A stretch of DNA of 14,259 nt, from positions 1-14,259 of the forward strand of contig JAGZLW010000045.1 of assembly GCA_018364455.1 (NCBI GenBank), written 5' to 3'. Shown here piece by piece: positions 6,187 through 14,061 of this stretch; positions within the stretch are counted from its first letter, which is position 1; each line of letters starts with the position of its first letter. The notes below the pieces were generated by a model, which was given only the letters and a program-made list of their open reading frames with translations, was not told the DNA's origin and made no database searches. The translations under genes were made by a program, and so were the position numbers. Source of the DNA: Streptococcus mitis (lineage in GTDB: Bacteria; Bacillota; Bacilli; Lactobacillales; Streptococcaceae).

Positions 6187-6805
6187 TGACATCTCCCTTA
6201 AAGACATAGGAACCTGCTACAAAAACGGTCGCACCGGCTTCTTTAGCCTGAGCAATGGTCTGATTATCGATTCCACCATCGACTTCGACTTCAAAGTTCA
6301 AGCCTTTTTCCTCACGAAGGGCAACCAACTCACGAACCTTATCCATGGTTTCAGGTAGAAAAGCTTGGCCTCCAAATCCAGGATTCACCGTCATGACTAA
6401 AACTTGGTCAACTAGATGAAGCACGTGCTTAATCGCTTCAACTGGTGTACCAGGATTGATAACGACTGAAGGCTTAACTCCGAGTGAACGAATTTTTTGG
6501 AGGGCACCATGAATATGAGGCGTTGCTTCCACATGGATGCTGATGATATCTGCACCTGCACGCGCAAAATCTTCTAAATGATGCTCTGGATTAGCTACCA
6601 TCAAGTGGCAGTCAAAGACCATCTTGCTATGAGGGCGAAGAGCTTCGACCACACCTGCACCAAAACTGATTTGTGGTACAAAGTGACCATCCATGATATC
6701 GATATGGGCATATTCTGCACCAGTTGCTTCTAGACGTTTGATTTCACGTTCAAAGTTGGCATAATCTGCTGCCAGAATTGACGGAGCAATCTTGTATTGA
6801 GACAT
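6149..6805 (-). CDS. rpe: Ribulose-phosphate 3-epimerase
   Basis: A cytoplasmic TIM-barrel enzyme that interconverts ribulose 5-phosphate and xylulose 5-phosphate in the pentose phosphate pathway. At 218 aa it has the usual length. Visible motifs are APSILAAD (7-14), HIDIMDG with metal ligands H34 and D36, FDCHLMV with H67, the phosphate/active-site loop MTVNPGFGGQ (138-147) and EVDGGI with catalytic D176. The ATG at 6805 is preceded by AAGGAG (6813-6818). The frame is open for 36 more codons upstream, but that extension lies inside rsgA, lacks family similarity and has no ribosome binding site. It starts 10 nt after the rsgA stop and overlaps thiN by 38 nt. Confidence 0.96.
   Translation of the reverse strand: MSQYKIAPSILAADYANFEREIKRLEATGAEYAHIDIMDGHFVPQISFGAGVVEALRPHSKMVFDCHLMVANPEHHLEDFARAGADIISIHVEATPHIHGALQKIRSLGVKPSVVINPGTPVEAIKHVLHLVDQVLVMTVNPGFGGQAFLPETMDKVRELVALREEKGLNFEVEVDGGIDNQTIAQAKEAGATVFVAGSYVFKGDVNERVQTLRKQLD
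6193..6199 (-). promoter_or_regulatory. Ribosome binding site that sets the thiN start
   Basis: AAGGGAG on the minus strand, 6 nt before the ATG at 6186. The ATG at 6192 begins directly after this site and so is too close to be used. It lies within the 3' end of rpe. Confidence 0.65.
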
Positions 6806-6812
6806 AGGTTTC

Positions 6813-6818
6813 TCCTTA
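6813..6818 (-). promoter_or_regulatory. rpe ribosome binding site built on the rsgA stop codon
   Basis: The minus strand reads TAAGGAG: the TAA of rsgA (6816-6818) forms the first bases of the Shine-Dalgarno sequence for rpe, whose ATG ends 7 nt further on. Terminating ribosomes would sit on the site, which favours translational coupling. Confidence 0.7.
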
Positions 6819-7694
6819 TTTTGGAATTTTTTTGCTGACTTTTTTATAGGTTTCTCTGCGATTTTCAATCTCACTGAGGAATTGCAGGTAGTTGTCAAAA
6901 CGGAAGGTGACAATAATTCCTTCTTCTACAGCTGCCTTGACCGCACAAGAAGGCTCATGGGTATGGGTACAAGTACGGAACTTGCAGTCTCGACTAACAG
7001 TAGCAATCTCTGGAAAGGCCTGATTGAGGTCTTCAGCCGTTGACACTTCATAATCCAGTGATGAAAAACCTGGTGTGTCCGCGATTTTACCCCCATTGAG
7101 GTTGTAAAAACTAACAGCTCGAGTGGTATGACGACCGCGACCCAGACTGTCTGAGATTTCTCCTGTTTCAAGATTGAGATCAGGTGCGATTTTATTGAGA
7201 AGAGTTGATTTCCCAACACCTGTCTGCCCCATGAAAACTGTAACCTTGCCTGTTAACAAAGGCAAGAGTTCTTCTTTACTGGTCACAAAGTCATAGCCAA
7301 TGTCACCATAGGTCTGCTGGTAAAAATCCAATTCTGACCGATCTTCCAACAAATCCATTTTAGAAATATAAATGATAGGATGGATGCCCTTATGCTCCAA
7401 AAGAACCAAGAAACGATCCAGCAAATTGCTGTTAAAATCAGGTTCCTTGACGGACATGATTACTACAGCTTGATCAATATTAACAATAGGCGGACGGACT
7501 AGACTGTTTTTCCGTTCATGAATTTTGAGGATATAGCCTTCTGAATTTTCCTCGGCAGAAAAATCGACCCAATCCCCAACGTAGGGGGTATGACCTTTTT
7601 TACGGAAATTCCCACGCGCTCGTGTCTGATAAACCTGGTCATCACTCTCTACATAGTAGAACCCAGCCAAGGCTTTAATGATTTGTCCCTGCAT
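6816..7694 (-). CDS. rsgA: Ribosome small-subunit-dependent GTPase A
   Basis: A circularly permuted GTPase that binds the 30S subunit late in assembly and helps release maturation factors. The 292-aa protein has an N-terminal OB-fold (about 1-65), then GTPase motifs in the permuted order G4 (SKMD, 111-114), G1/P-loop (GQTGVGKS, 156-163), switch region GRGRHTT (185-191) and G3 (DTPG, 206-209). The C-terminal zinc site is CX4CXHX5C with C237, C242, H244 and C250. The ATG at 7694 has AAGGA (7702-7706) 7 nt upstream; an earlier in-frame start at 7721 would overlap rsmA. Only one base separates it from rsmA, consistent with joint expression of two 30S-maturation proteins. Confidence 0.96.
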   Translation of the reverse strand: MQGQIIKALAGFYYVESDDQVYQTRARGNFRKKGHTPYVGDWVDFSAEENSEGYILKIHERKNSLVRPPIVNIDQAVVIMSVKEPDFNSNLLDRFLVLLEHKGIHPIIYISKMDLLEDRSELDFYQQTYGDIGYDFVTSKEELLPLLTGKVTVFMGQTGVGKSTLLNKIAPDLNLETGEISDSLGRGRHTTRAVSFYNLNGGKIADTPGFSSLDYEVSTAEDLNQAFPEIATVSRDCKFRTCTHTHEPSCAVKAAVEEGIIVTFRFDNYLQFLSEIENRRETYKKVSKKIPK

Positions 7695-7695
7695 C

Positions 7696-8568
7696 TTAGA
7701 GTCCTTGCCCTTTAAGCGCATCTGCTAGGCTGGCAAACTCTTCCAAACTGAGAGCTTCCCCACGTACACTTGGTGACAAGCCTGCTTGGTCCAAGGCCTT
7801 AGTAAGCTTGTCCTTGACTTCCTCGGTCTTGCCAAAGTAACCTGTCAAATTGTTCCACAAGGTTTTACGGCGATGGGTGAAACTTGCCTTGGAAATCTTA
7901 AAGAAGAAGTTCTCATCTTCTACTGCTACGGCTGGCTCTGGACGACGCACCATTTTCAAGATGGCCGAATCCACATTTGGCGCTGGCACAAAGACCGTAC
8001 GAGGCACGATGAAGGCAACCTTGGCAGTCATGTAATACTGCACAGCGATTGACAAACTGCCATATGCCTTGGTATTTGGTTGAGCGGAAATGCGGTCAGC
8101 TACCTCTTTTTGCATCATGACCACAAACTCACTAAAAGGAATTCCGCTCTCGATCAAGTGCATGAGAATAGGCGTCGTGATGTAGTAAGGCAAATTAGCC
8201 ACTACCTTGATTGGCAGGTCAGGATTTTTAAAATTCTGGATATGTTGCGCCAAATCGACCTTGAGAATATCCTCGTTGACTACAGTCACATTATCAAAAT
8301 CACGCAGGGTATCTGCCAAAATTGGCACCAAACGGTGGTCAATCTCAAAGGCCATGACTTCAGCTGCACGCTCCGCTAGAAACTCTGTCAAGGCACCAAT
8401 TCCTGGCCCGATTTCGATGACATTAACCTGGTCATCAATCTCAGCCGTATCCACGATTTTTTGTAGGATATTGGTATCCGTCAAGAAATTTTGCCCGAAG
8501 GACTTTTTAAAGGTAAAACCGTGACGCTCCAGCACTGCCTTGGTCACGCTATAATCTGCAATTCTCAT
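7696..8568 (-). CDS. rsmA: 16S rRNA (adenine1518-N6/adenine1519-N6)-dimethyltransferase
   Basis: A SAM-dependent methyltransferase (KsgA/RsmA) that dimethylates the two adjacent adenines in the 3'-terminal hairpin of 16S rRNA during 30S assembly. The 290-aa protein has GQNFL (25-29), SAM motif I EIGPGIGALT (52-61), the acidic ribose-binding E75, motif ED at 99-100 and the catalytic NLPYY (125-129), followed by FVPAPNVDS (193-201) and HRRKTLWNNL (232-241). The length is normal. The ATG at 8568 has only a weak purine-rich ribosome binding site (AAAAGAG). A 65-nt gap from rnmV holds a probable internal promoter. Loss of this gene gives kasugamycin resistance in other bacteria; the sequence here looks intact. 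Confidence 0.96.
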   Translation of the reverse strand: MRIADYSVTKAVLERHGFTFKKSFGQNFLTDTNILQKIVDTAEIDDQVNVIEIGPGIGALTEFLAERAAEVMAFEIDHRLVPILADTLRDFDNVTVVNEDILKVDLAQHIQNFKNPDLPIKVVANLPYYITTPILMHLIESGIPFSEFVVMMQKEVADRISAQPNTKAYGSLSIAVQYYMTAKVAFIVPRTVFVPAPNVDSAILKMVRRPEPAVAVEDENFFFKISKASFTHRRKTLWNNLTGYFGKTEEVKDKLTKALDQAGLSPSVRGEALSLEEFASLADALKGQGL

Positions 8569-8598
8569 CTATTCTCTTTTCTATTATCTGTTACTACT

Positions 8599-8607
8599 AT
8601 TGTAACA
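8599..8607 (-). promoter_or_regulatory. Possible internal promoter for rsmA and downstream genes
   Basis: TGTTACAAT on the minus strand is an extended -10 with one mismatch to TATAAT. No good -35 lies 16-18 nt upstream. It sits in the only sizeable gap of the tatD-to-yhaM run, with a predicted start about 25 nt before the rsmA ATG. The inverted repeat GTTAC/GTAAC (8590-8606) overlaps it. A short CCCC/GGGG pairing (8612-8627) just upstream might act as a weak terminator for rnmV. Confidence 0.4.
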
Positions 8608-8633
8608 CATTCCCCTTGTATTTTGGGGTCTGC

Positions 8634-9200
8634 TTAGCTGTTCTCATAACTTTTCATAGCTTCTTCCACTTCTGCCAAGGTGACCCCAAACAACTCTAAG
8701 CGCTTGAGGAGTTGCTTGCCGTTAGAATAACCGATTCGGAGAGCCTCTCCCAGATACTCTCTGCGTCTACGACTGTCTGCTCCCGCTAGAAAACCAAGGC
8801 GAATCAAGTCGCTACGACTGATGTCAAACTGACTCTCATGTTCAAATTGTTCTGTTACCTGAGCTAGAGCCGTTTTCAGGTCTTCATAGCTGGCATGCTC
8901 AATTCCCAGAGAACGGCCCTTGGTTTTGGACTTAGGAACAGCTTCATCTCGCTTGAGAAAGGCATGCTGAACTGTTGGAATGGCTGTCATAATCATGCGA
9001 CGAATCCGCTCCCCATTAAAATCTGGGTCTGTAAAGACAATGACTCCATGACGTTGGTGTAGGCGCTGAATCCGCTCTAGATCCTGGTCATTGATGGCAG
9101 AACCTCGTGTCTCATAGGTCTCTACATCGAAGTAACGTTTGAGATTGGCCGTATCATCGCGACCTTCAACCACGATAACTTGAGAAATTTTTTCTTTCAT
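8634..9200 (-). CDS. rnmV: Ribonuclease M5 (5S rRNA maturation)
   Basis: A TOPRIM-domain endonuclease that matures 5S rRNA by cleaving its precursor, acting with ribosomal protein L18 in B. subtilis. The 188-aa protein has the TOPRIM glutamate in VVEGRDD (E12, D15, D16), the acidic DPD (58-60) in VIVFTDPDFNGE, and a C-terminal half rich in basic residues (DSRRRREYLGEALRIGYSNG region) typical of M5. The length matches the 186 aa of B. subtilis RnmV. Its ATG at 9200 overlaps the tatD TAA by one base (TAATG), and there is no clear Shine-Dalgarno sequence, so translation probably depends on reinitiation from tatD. Similar proteins are sometimes misannotated as primase-related; the size and motifs argue for M5. 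Confidence 0.95.
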   Translation of the reverse strand: MKEKISQVIVVEGRDDTANLKRYFDVETYETRGSAINDQDLERIQRLHQRHGVIVFTDPDFNGERIRRMIMTAIPTVQHAFLKRDEAVPKSKTKGRSLGIEHASYEDLKTALAQVTEQFEHESQFDISRSDLIRLGFLAGADSRRRREYLGEALRIGYSNGKQLLKRLELFGVTLAEVEEAMKSYENS

Positions 9201-9973
9201 TACTTGCTGTCCAATCCAAAAATTCGCTCTGCATTTGCAGTTGTTACCGCCGCTAGCTCTTCTGCCGTCATGCCACGCAAGTCAGCGATAAAGTCCACTA
9301 CATAGCGAGTGTAGGCTGTTTTATTTTCGCGACCCCGTTTAGGAATAGGAGCCAAGTAAGGCGCATCTGTCTCCACCAAAATCTTGTCCAAAGGTAACTC
9401 TTTAGCTGCTTCTTGGATGTCAGTTGCTTTCTTAAAAGTCACCACTCCTGAGAAGGAAATAGTCATGCCAAGCTCGACAAACTTCTCTGCCCACTCAAGC
9501 GTCCCTGAAAATGAATGCATGATACCACCACGAGGACCAACGCCCTCACTCTTTATAATCTCATAGGTATCTTCCAACGCATCACGGGTATGGACAACAA
9601 AAGGCAAATCCAAGTCCTTAGACAGCTGAATCTGACGACGAAAAACCTGCTCCTGCACCTCTTTGGGCGCTGTCATCCAATGGTAGTCCAAGCCAATCTC
9701 ACCCAAGGCAACCACCTTGGGATGCTTGAGCTTGTCAAGCAAGTAGGCTTCAATCTCCTCCGTGTAAGTCCCTGCTTCTGTCGGATGCCAACCGATAGTC
9801 GCATAGAGCTGGTCATACTCATCTACCAACTCCAAGGCACGCTCAATCGTCGGTTCATCAAAACCAACAATATTCATCTGTGTCACACCCATCTCAGCAG
9901 CCAAGGCAATTTCTTCTGCCTCACGGCCTGCAAATTCTTCTACATTCAAGTGTGTATGCGTATCAAAAATCAT
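9200..9973 (-). CDS. tatD: TatD-family metal-dependent DNase
   Basis: A TIM-barrel hydrolase of the TatD family (YabD-like in Firmicutes), with Mg-dependent 3'-5' DNase activity reported in relatives; the physiological role in DNA repair or turnover is uncertain. The 257-aa protein has the full metal set: HTH (H6, H8), E92 in GEIGLDY, H128 in VVHTRD, H153 in MHSFSG and D203 in ETDAPYL. The ATG at 9973 has GAGG about 10 nt upstream. It is first in the minus-strand run and overlaps rnmV by one base; tatD-rnmV-rsmA order is widespread in Firmicutes. It is transcribed divergently from kimA across a 156-nt intergenic region holding promoters for both. Confidence 0.94.
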   Translation of the reverse strand: MIFDTHTHLNVEEFAGREAEEIALAAEMGVTQMNIVGFDEPTIERALELVDEYDQLYATIGWHPTEAGTYTEEIEAYLLDKLKHPKVVALGEIGLDYHWMTAPKEVQEQVFRRQIQLSKDLDLPFVVHTRDALEDTYEIIKSEGVGPRGGIMHSFSGTLEWAEKFVELGMTISFSGVVTFKKATDIQEAAKELPLDKILVETDAPYLAPIPKRGRENKTAYTRYVVDFIADLRGMTAEELAAVTTANAERIFGLDSK

Positions 9974-10000
9974 CTCTTCTAACCTCGTTTTCTATCTTCT

Positions 10001-10009
10001 ATTATACCA
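10001..10009 (-). promoter_or_regulatory. tatD operon promoter, extended -10
   Basis: TGGTATAAT on the minus strand is a perfect -10 with TGn extension. No -35 resembling TTGACA lies at the right distance (GAGGAG occupies it). The predicted start near 9994 gives a leader of about 21 nt that includes the GAGG ribosome binding site. It uses the same nine bases as the purR promoter. Confidence 0.6.
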
Positions 10010-10065
10010 AAAAACTGCCCTCTCTCCTCATCCGTACAAAATATTCTAAAATCCATCGTCGTCTC

Positions 10066-10094
10066 TTGACGCTATTTTCCCAAAGCAGTATAAT
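10066..10094 (+). promoter_or_regulatory. kimA promoter, near-consensus sigma-A type
   Basis: TTGACG (10066-10071), a 17-nt spacer and TATAAT (10089-10094) differ from consensus by one base in all. The predicted start near 10101 leaves a leader of only about 29 nt, with an AAAAGGAAAA ribosome binding site, before the ATG at 10130. There is no room for a riboswitch between start site and gene. Confidence 0.8.
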
Positions 10095-10129
10095 AGCACT
10101 TATTGAAATTTTCAGAAAAGGAAAATACC

Positions 10130-11974
10130 ATGTTTATAAAATTAAAACAGACTTTTATCGGTCGTCCTCTTAAGTCCTTAACAGAAGGCGAGGGAGGTCT
10201 GCTGGGAAAAATGCAGGCCTTGGCCATGTTGTCAAGCGACGCTCTATCTTCCATTGCCTATGGGCCTGAGCAAGTAGTCCTCGTCTTGGCTAGTCTCTCT
10301 CCTCTTGCGATATGGTGGAGCCTTCCTATCGGCCTCTTTGTCCTCCTGCTCCTAGCTAGCCTGACCGTCTCCTACCGTCAAATCATCCATGCCTACCCTC
10401 AAGGGGGAGGGGCCTATATGGTTACTCGAGAAAATCTATCTCCCGAACTTGGCTTAATCGCTGGAGGTAGTCTACTAGTTGACTACATGCTGACCGTAGC
10501 GGTATCTGTTTCATCTGGAGCGGACGCTATCACAGCAGCTCTCCCTGCTCTACACCCTTACAACCTCCATATTTCCATTTTTCTAGTTTGCTTGCTTATG
10601 CTCTTGAATTTACGTGGCTTAAAAGAATCTGCAAGTTCACTGATGATTCCTGTCTATCTCTTTATCATCAGTACTATCTTTCTCTTGCTCTACGGAATCT
10701 TTCAACTAATGACAGGGTCTCTCAGCTATCAGGCAACTTCACCTATTGGGCATGCTGTTCCGAGCCTGTCTATAGTTCTCATTCTAAGAGCCTTTACCAG
10801 TGGTTCTGCCTCTCTGACAGGGGTTGAAGCTATTTCAAATGCCGTTCCCTTTTTCAAGGCTCCAAAAGAAAAGAATGCCGCTCAAACCTTGACCATTATG
10901 TCACTGATTTTAGGTTTCCTTTTTGCTGGTATCACCTTCCTAAACTACTGGATGGGAATTATGCCTCAACACGGAGAAACTATTCTTTCACAGATGGCTC
11001 AAGGCATCCTTGGCAATTCCTTCTTAGGTCACCTTGGCTATTATATCTTCCAATTCTCCACAGCCTTGATTTTAGCCGTAGCTGCAAATACTGGCTTTTC
11101 GGCCTTCCCTATGCTGGCTTACAATATGGCTAAAAACAAGTACATGCCCCATCTCTTTATGGAAAAAGGAGACCGCCTAGGCTACTCTAATGGAATTTTA
11201 ACTCTGGCATTTGGGGCTATGATTCTTCTTCTCATTTTTAATGGCAATACCGAACGTTTGATTCCTCTTTATACTATCGGGGTCTTCGTGCCCTTTGCCC
11301 TTTCTCAAACTGGGATGATTCGTCATTGGAAAAAAGAAAAAGGGGCAAATTTCTTAAAACCTGCTCTTGCCAATATCCTTGGAGCAATCATTTGCTACGC
11401 TATCGTGTTGATCCTGCTCTTTTTCCGTCTCAGTGATATCTGGCCTTTCTTCCCAATTATTCTCGTACTCACCCTACTCTTCTTGGCAATTCACAGTCAT
11501 TACCAAAAAGTGGCCCAACAACTGCGACTCTATGAAGGAATCGAAAAACGTACCTACGATGGCAATCTTGTCCTCGTCCTAGTAGGAAATGTTACCCGCG
11601 TCAGCGTTGGAGCCATTAACTATGCCCAAAGTATCGGAGATGAAGTCCTAGCCATGCACATTTCTACCAAGGAAACAGCAGAAAAAGATCAAGAAATTCT
11701 CCAAGAATTTGCCGATTACTTCCCAACCATTACTCTGAAAAATATCAAGACCAGCTACCGCGACATCATCACCCCTACTGTCAAGTATGTCAAACGAATC
11801 TCTGAGGATGCCCAGAAAAAGAACTATACAGTCACTGTTCTGGTACCCCAGTTTATTCCTAATAAACCTTGGCAAAATATTCTACACAATCAAATGAGTC
11901 TCAAACTCAAATATGCCCTCCGTTGGCACCAAGACGTCGTTGTCGCTAGCTACTCTTACCACTTAAAAGAATAA
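10130..11974 (+). CDS. kimA: KimA-type potassium importer (APC superfamily)
   Basis: A polytopic membrane transporter of the APC superfamily whose whole length resembles B. subtilis KimA (YdaO), a proton-coupled high-affinity K+ importer. The 614-aa protein has about 12 membrane segments (roughly 50-455) and a cytosolic C-terminal domain (about 461-614) with a USP-like pattern. Shared blocks include GRPLKSL (11-17), LAMLSSDALSSIAYG (31-45), SYRQIIHAYPQGGGAY (81-96), AGGSLLVDYMLTVAVS (111-126), TGVEAISNA (230-238) and LAVAANTGFSAFP (315-327). Residues recalled as K+-site positions in KimA are conserved: D37, Y44, D118, S126, T230 and E233. The ATG at 10130 has AAGGAAAA upstream; a longer in-frame ATG at 10103 coincides with the predicted transcription start and has no ribosome binding site. 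It is the only plus-strand gene here. An amino-acid permease is the generic alternative, less likely given the end-to-end match. Confidence 0.82.
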   Translation: MFIKLKQTFIGRPLKSLTEGEGGLLGKMQALAMLSSDALSSIAYGPEQVVLVLASLSPLAIWWSLPIGLFVLLLLASLTVSYRQIIHAYPQGGGAYMVTRENLSPELGLIAGGSLLVDYMLTVAVSVSSGADAITAALPALHPYNLHISIFLVCLLMLLNLRGLKESASSLMIPVYLFIISTIFLLLYGIFQLMTGSLSYQATSPIGHAVPSLSIVLILRAFTSGSASLTGVEAISNAVPFFKAPKEKNAAQTLTIMSLILGFLFAGITFLNYWMGIMPQHGETILSQMAQGILGNSFLGHLGYYIFQFSTALILAVAANTGFSAFPMLAYNMAKNKYMPHLFMEKGDRLGYSNGILTLAFGAMILLLIFNGNTERLIPLYTIGVFVPFALSQTGMIRHWKKEKGANFLKPALANILGAIICYAIVLILLFFRLSDIWPFFPIILVLTLLFLAIHSHYQKVAQQLRLYEGIEKRTYDGNLVLVLVGNVTRVSVGAINYAQSIGDEVLAMHISTKETAEKDQEILQEFADYFPTITLKNIKTSYRDIITPTVKYVKRISEDAQKKNYTVTVLVPQFIPNKPWQNILHNQMSLKLKYALRWHQDVVVASYSYHLKE

Positions 11975-11975
11975 A

Positions 11976-12020
11976 GAAAAGGCCCTACCAGAACCAAGAA
12001 GTTCTGGTAAGGCCTTTTTC
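11976..12020. terminator. Bidirectional terminator between kimA and the lipoprotein gene
   Basis: GGCCCTACCAGAAC, loop CAAGAA, GTTCTGGTAAGGCC forms a 14-bp stem with one C-A mismatch, extended by A/T pairs and followed by TTTTTC on the plus strand. On the minus strand the same stem is followed by TTTTCTTTATT. It can therefore end both converging transcripts. Confidence 0.9.
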
Positions 12021-12027
12021 TGAAACC

Positions 12028-12057
12028 AGTCACTATGCTTTACTGAAAAGTGTGACT
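12028..12057 (-). other. Second hairpin after the lipoprotein gene
   Basis: AGTCAC pairs with GTGACT, enclosing a smaller CTTT/AAAG stem, directly after the lipoprotein stop codon and before the main terminator. It lacks its own T tract. It may simply stabilise the mRNA 3' end. Confidence 0.4.
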
Positions 12058-12064
12058 AGGCATA

Positions 12065-14029
12065 TTATTGAATATGGTTAGCTAAATCTTCCTGAGCTTT
12101 TTTATTTGACTCAGCTTTTTCTTTCAGCCATTTTTCATAGAGTTCTTGATACTGTTTAGCAGTTACTGCCTCTTTTTGCAATTCAACATATTTGTAGTTG
12201 TCCGCATTTCCTTTATTCCCAACGAATGAGAATGGGCCTGTAAACGGTACAGTCTTACGGAAGATTGGGTTAGCTCCACCACTTTGAACTGGTAGGAAGA
12301 GGGCGCTATCTGTCAACCAAGCTTGGGCTTCAGCATATTTTTCATAGCGAGCTTGAGTATCTGTTATTTCCGCATCAGCCTGATCCAAGAGTTTCTTGTA
12401 GTCAGCAAGACCAATCTTATCCTTGACTTCCTTGTCTTTTCCTTCAGACAAGCCCATGTTTTTCAACTGAGAACCTGTCTCTGGATCAAGGATGGCTAGG
12501 TAAGTCTTAGGATCTGAATAATCTCCACCCCATCCTGAGATGTCAATATCGTAGTCTTTTTGTTCTGCTGTATCTGCAAAGTAGGTTGCCTGGTCTTTTT
12601 CATCTGGAGAAAGTTGGATAACATCAATGACCACATTCTCCTTACCAAGGGTTTCTTCCACTGTTTGTTTGAACGATCCAGCCTGTTGCACATCTAATTT
12701 AGCAGTCTGATCAACTGGCATATCCAAATGAATTGGGAAGGTTACTCCCTGTGCTTGCAGACTTTCTTTGGCCTTAGCAAACTTCTCTTTGGCCTTGTCA
12801 GGGTTCAAGAAGGCTTGCTTACCATCGTTTAGGTTGATATTTGCCCAATCTTTACCGTAGTTGACAATTTTCTCATTGACAATGTCACCGAAGTTCTTAT
12901 CGCCAACTTGAACAAAATTACTTGGTGTAACCGTGTTACGCAAGATACGGTCTGCTCCATCTTCACCATTTGTCTGTGCTGCATAAGCATGACGGTCAAA
13001 GGCAAAGTTGATAGCCTGACGGAAATCTTTATTCTGCATAGCTGCGCGTGAATCTGTCTTTTCCTTATCAGACTGTTTCATAGTTTGCTTGTAGCTTTGA
13101 CGATTCACGTTGAAAAGATAATAGAAAGTAACTGAGTTTTGCGGTGTATAGGTAATCTTGTCCTCATTTCCCTTCTTGAGTTCAGCAAAGACTGAGCTTG
13201 TTGGGAAGATACGGCCATCTGTATAATTACCATCCAAGAAACCTCTAGCAATGCTGTCTTGGTCAGAACCGTCAAAGAAAGAGAGTTTCACTTTCTCGAT
13301 TTTAACATTGTCCTTATCCCAGTAATTAGGGTTTTTATCAAACTCAATCAAAGATTTTGATGAGAAAGATTTAAACAAGTAAGGACCATTTGACAAGATA
13401 CTTGATGGTGTTACACTTCCAAAGTCATCTCCCTTAGACTTCAAGAAAGCTTCATTTACAGGATTAAGGATACTTGCTGTTGTTTTAGAGTTCCAATAAG
13501 TCTCAGGTTGGTTGAGAGTGTATTGTAGCGTGTAATCATCCACTGCCTTAACACCAACAGTTCCAAAATCAGATGATTTCCCTTCAACATAGTCTGCTAG
13601 ACCTTTGATAGAGTCTTGTACCAAGTACAAGTTTTCAGCCTTTTTATCAGCCGCATACTTGAGACCAGTCACAAAGTCATGAGCTGTTACGTCCGCATAC
13701 TCTTCTCCTTCAGAAGTGTACCATTTAGCTCCCTGACGGATCTTATAAGTGTAAGTCAAGCCATCTTTTGACACTGTCCATGACTCAGCCATAGATGGGA
13801 TGAGATTACCATACTGGTCATTTTCCAACAAACCATCAATCAAGTTGGTTGTGATACTAGATGTAGAGTCTCGTGTAGAGGTAATATAATCCAAGGTATC
13901 AGGGTTACTGACAAAGATATAAGAGTATGTCTTGTCTGCATTGCTTGATTGGGATGACCCACATGCTGCTAGAGCTAGACCTGCTGTCAAAGCCATAGCT
14001 CCAAAAAGCATAACTTTTGATTTCTTCAT
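12065..14029 (-). CDS. Oligopeptide ABC transporter substrate-binding lipoprotein (AliA/AliB/AmiA type)
   Basis: An extracellular lipoprotein of the SBP_bac_5 (DppA/OppA) family that captures oligopeptides for import. The signal peptide (MKKSK, hydrophobic core about 7-19) ends in the lipobox LAAC with the lipidated cysteine C23. A short SSQSSNADK linker precedes the binding domain, with family blocks such as NLIDGLLENDQYGNLIPSMA (62-81), WTVSKDGLTYTYKIRQGAKW (84-103), NGPYLF, KNPNYWD, FRQAINFAFDR and DYDIDISGWGGDYSDPKTYL; the C-terminus is rich in K, E and A. The 654 aa match pneumococcal AmiA, AliA and AliB (about 650-660). The ATG at 14029 has GGAG (14037-14040). No permease or ATPase gene is adjacent, so it presumably docks on the AmiCDEF transporter encoded elsewhere, as AliA and AliB do. 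Which paralogue it is cannot be decided here. Its gene is bounded by terminators on both sides, so it is probably monocistronic. Confidence 0.93.
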   Translation of the reverse strand: MKKSKVMLFGAMALTAGLALAACGSSQSSNADKTYSYIFVSNPDTLDYITSTRDSTSSITTNLIDGLLENDQYGNLIPSMAESWTVSKDGLTYTYKIRQGAKWYTSEGEEYADVTAHDFVTGLKYAADKKAENLYLVQDSIKGLADYVEGKSSDFGTVGVKAVDDYTLQYTLNQPETYWNSKTTASILNPVNEAFLKSKGDDFGSVTPSSILSNGPYLFKSFSSKSLIEFDKNPNYWDKDNVKIEKVKLSFFDGSDQDSIARGFLDGNYTDGRIFPTSSVFAELKKGNEDKITYTPQNSVTFYYLFNVNRQSYKQTMKQSDKEKTDSRAAMQNKDFRQAINFAFDRHAYAAQTNGEDGADRILRNTVTPSNFVQVGDKNFGDIVNEKIVNYGKDWANINLNDGKQAFLNPDKAKEKFAKAKESLQAQGVTFPIHLDMPVDQTAKLDVQQAGSFKQTVEETLGKENVVIDVIQLSPDEKDQATYFADTAEQKDYDIDISGWGGDYSDPKTYLAILDPETGSQLKNMGLSEGKDKEVKDKIGLADYKKLLDQADAEITDTQARYEKYAEAQAWLTDSALFLPVQSGGANPIFRKTVPFTGPFSFVGNKGNADNYKYVELQKEAVTAKQYQELYEKWLKEKAESNKKAQEDLANHIQ

Positions 14030-14061
14030 GATTATTCTCCATTTTTTACAGTATGTGAAAT

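Noticed and set aside
6806..6913. 36-residue N-terminal extension of rpe
   Set aside because: The extra codons read the 3' end of rsgA in another frame; the family starts at the MSQYKIAPS position, which has its own AAGGAG.
10103..10129. Upstream in-frame ATG for kimA
   Set aside because: It coincides with the predicted transcription start and lacks a ribosome binding site; KimA similarity begins after the ATG at 10130.
9974..10129. c-di-AMP (ydaO-type) riboswitch in front of kimA
   Set aside because: The 156-nt region holds two divergent promoters, and the kimA leader is only about 29 nt; no conserved riboswitch pattern was seen.
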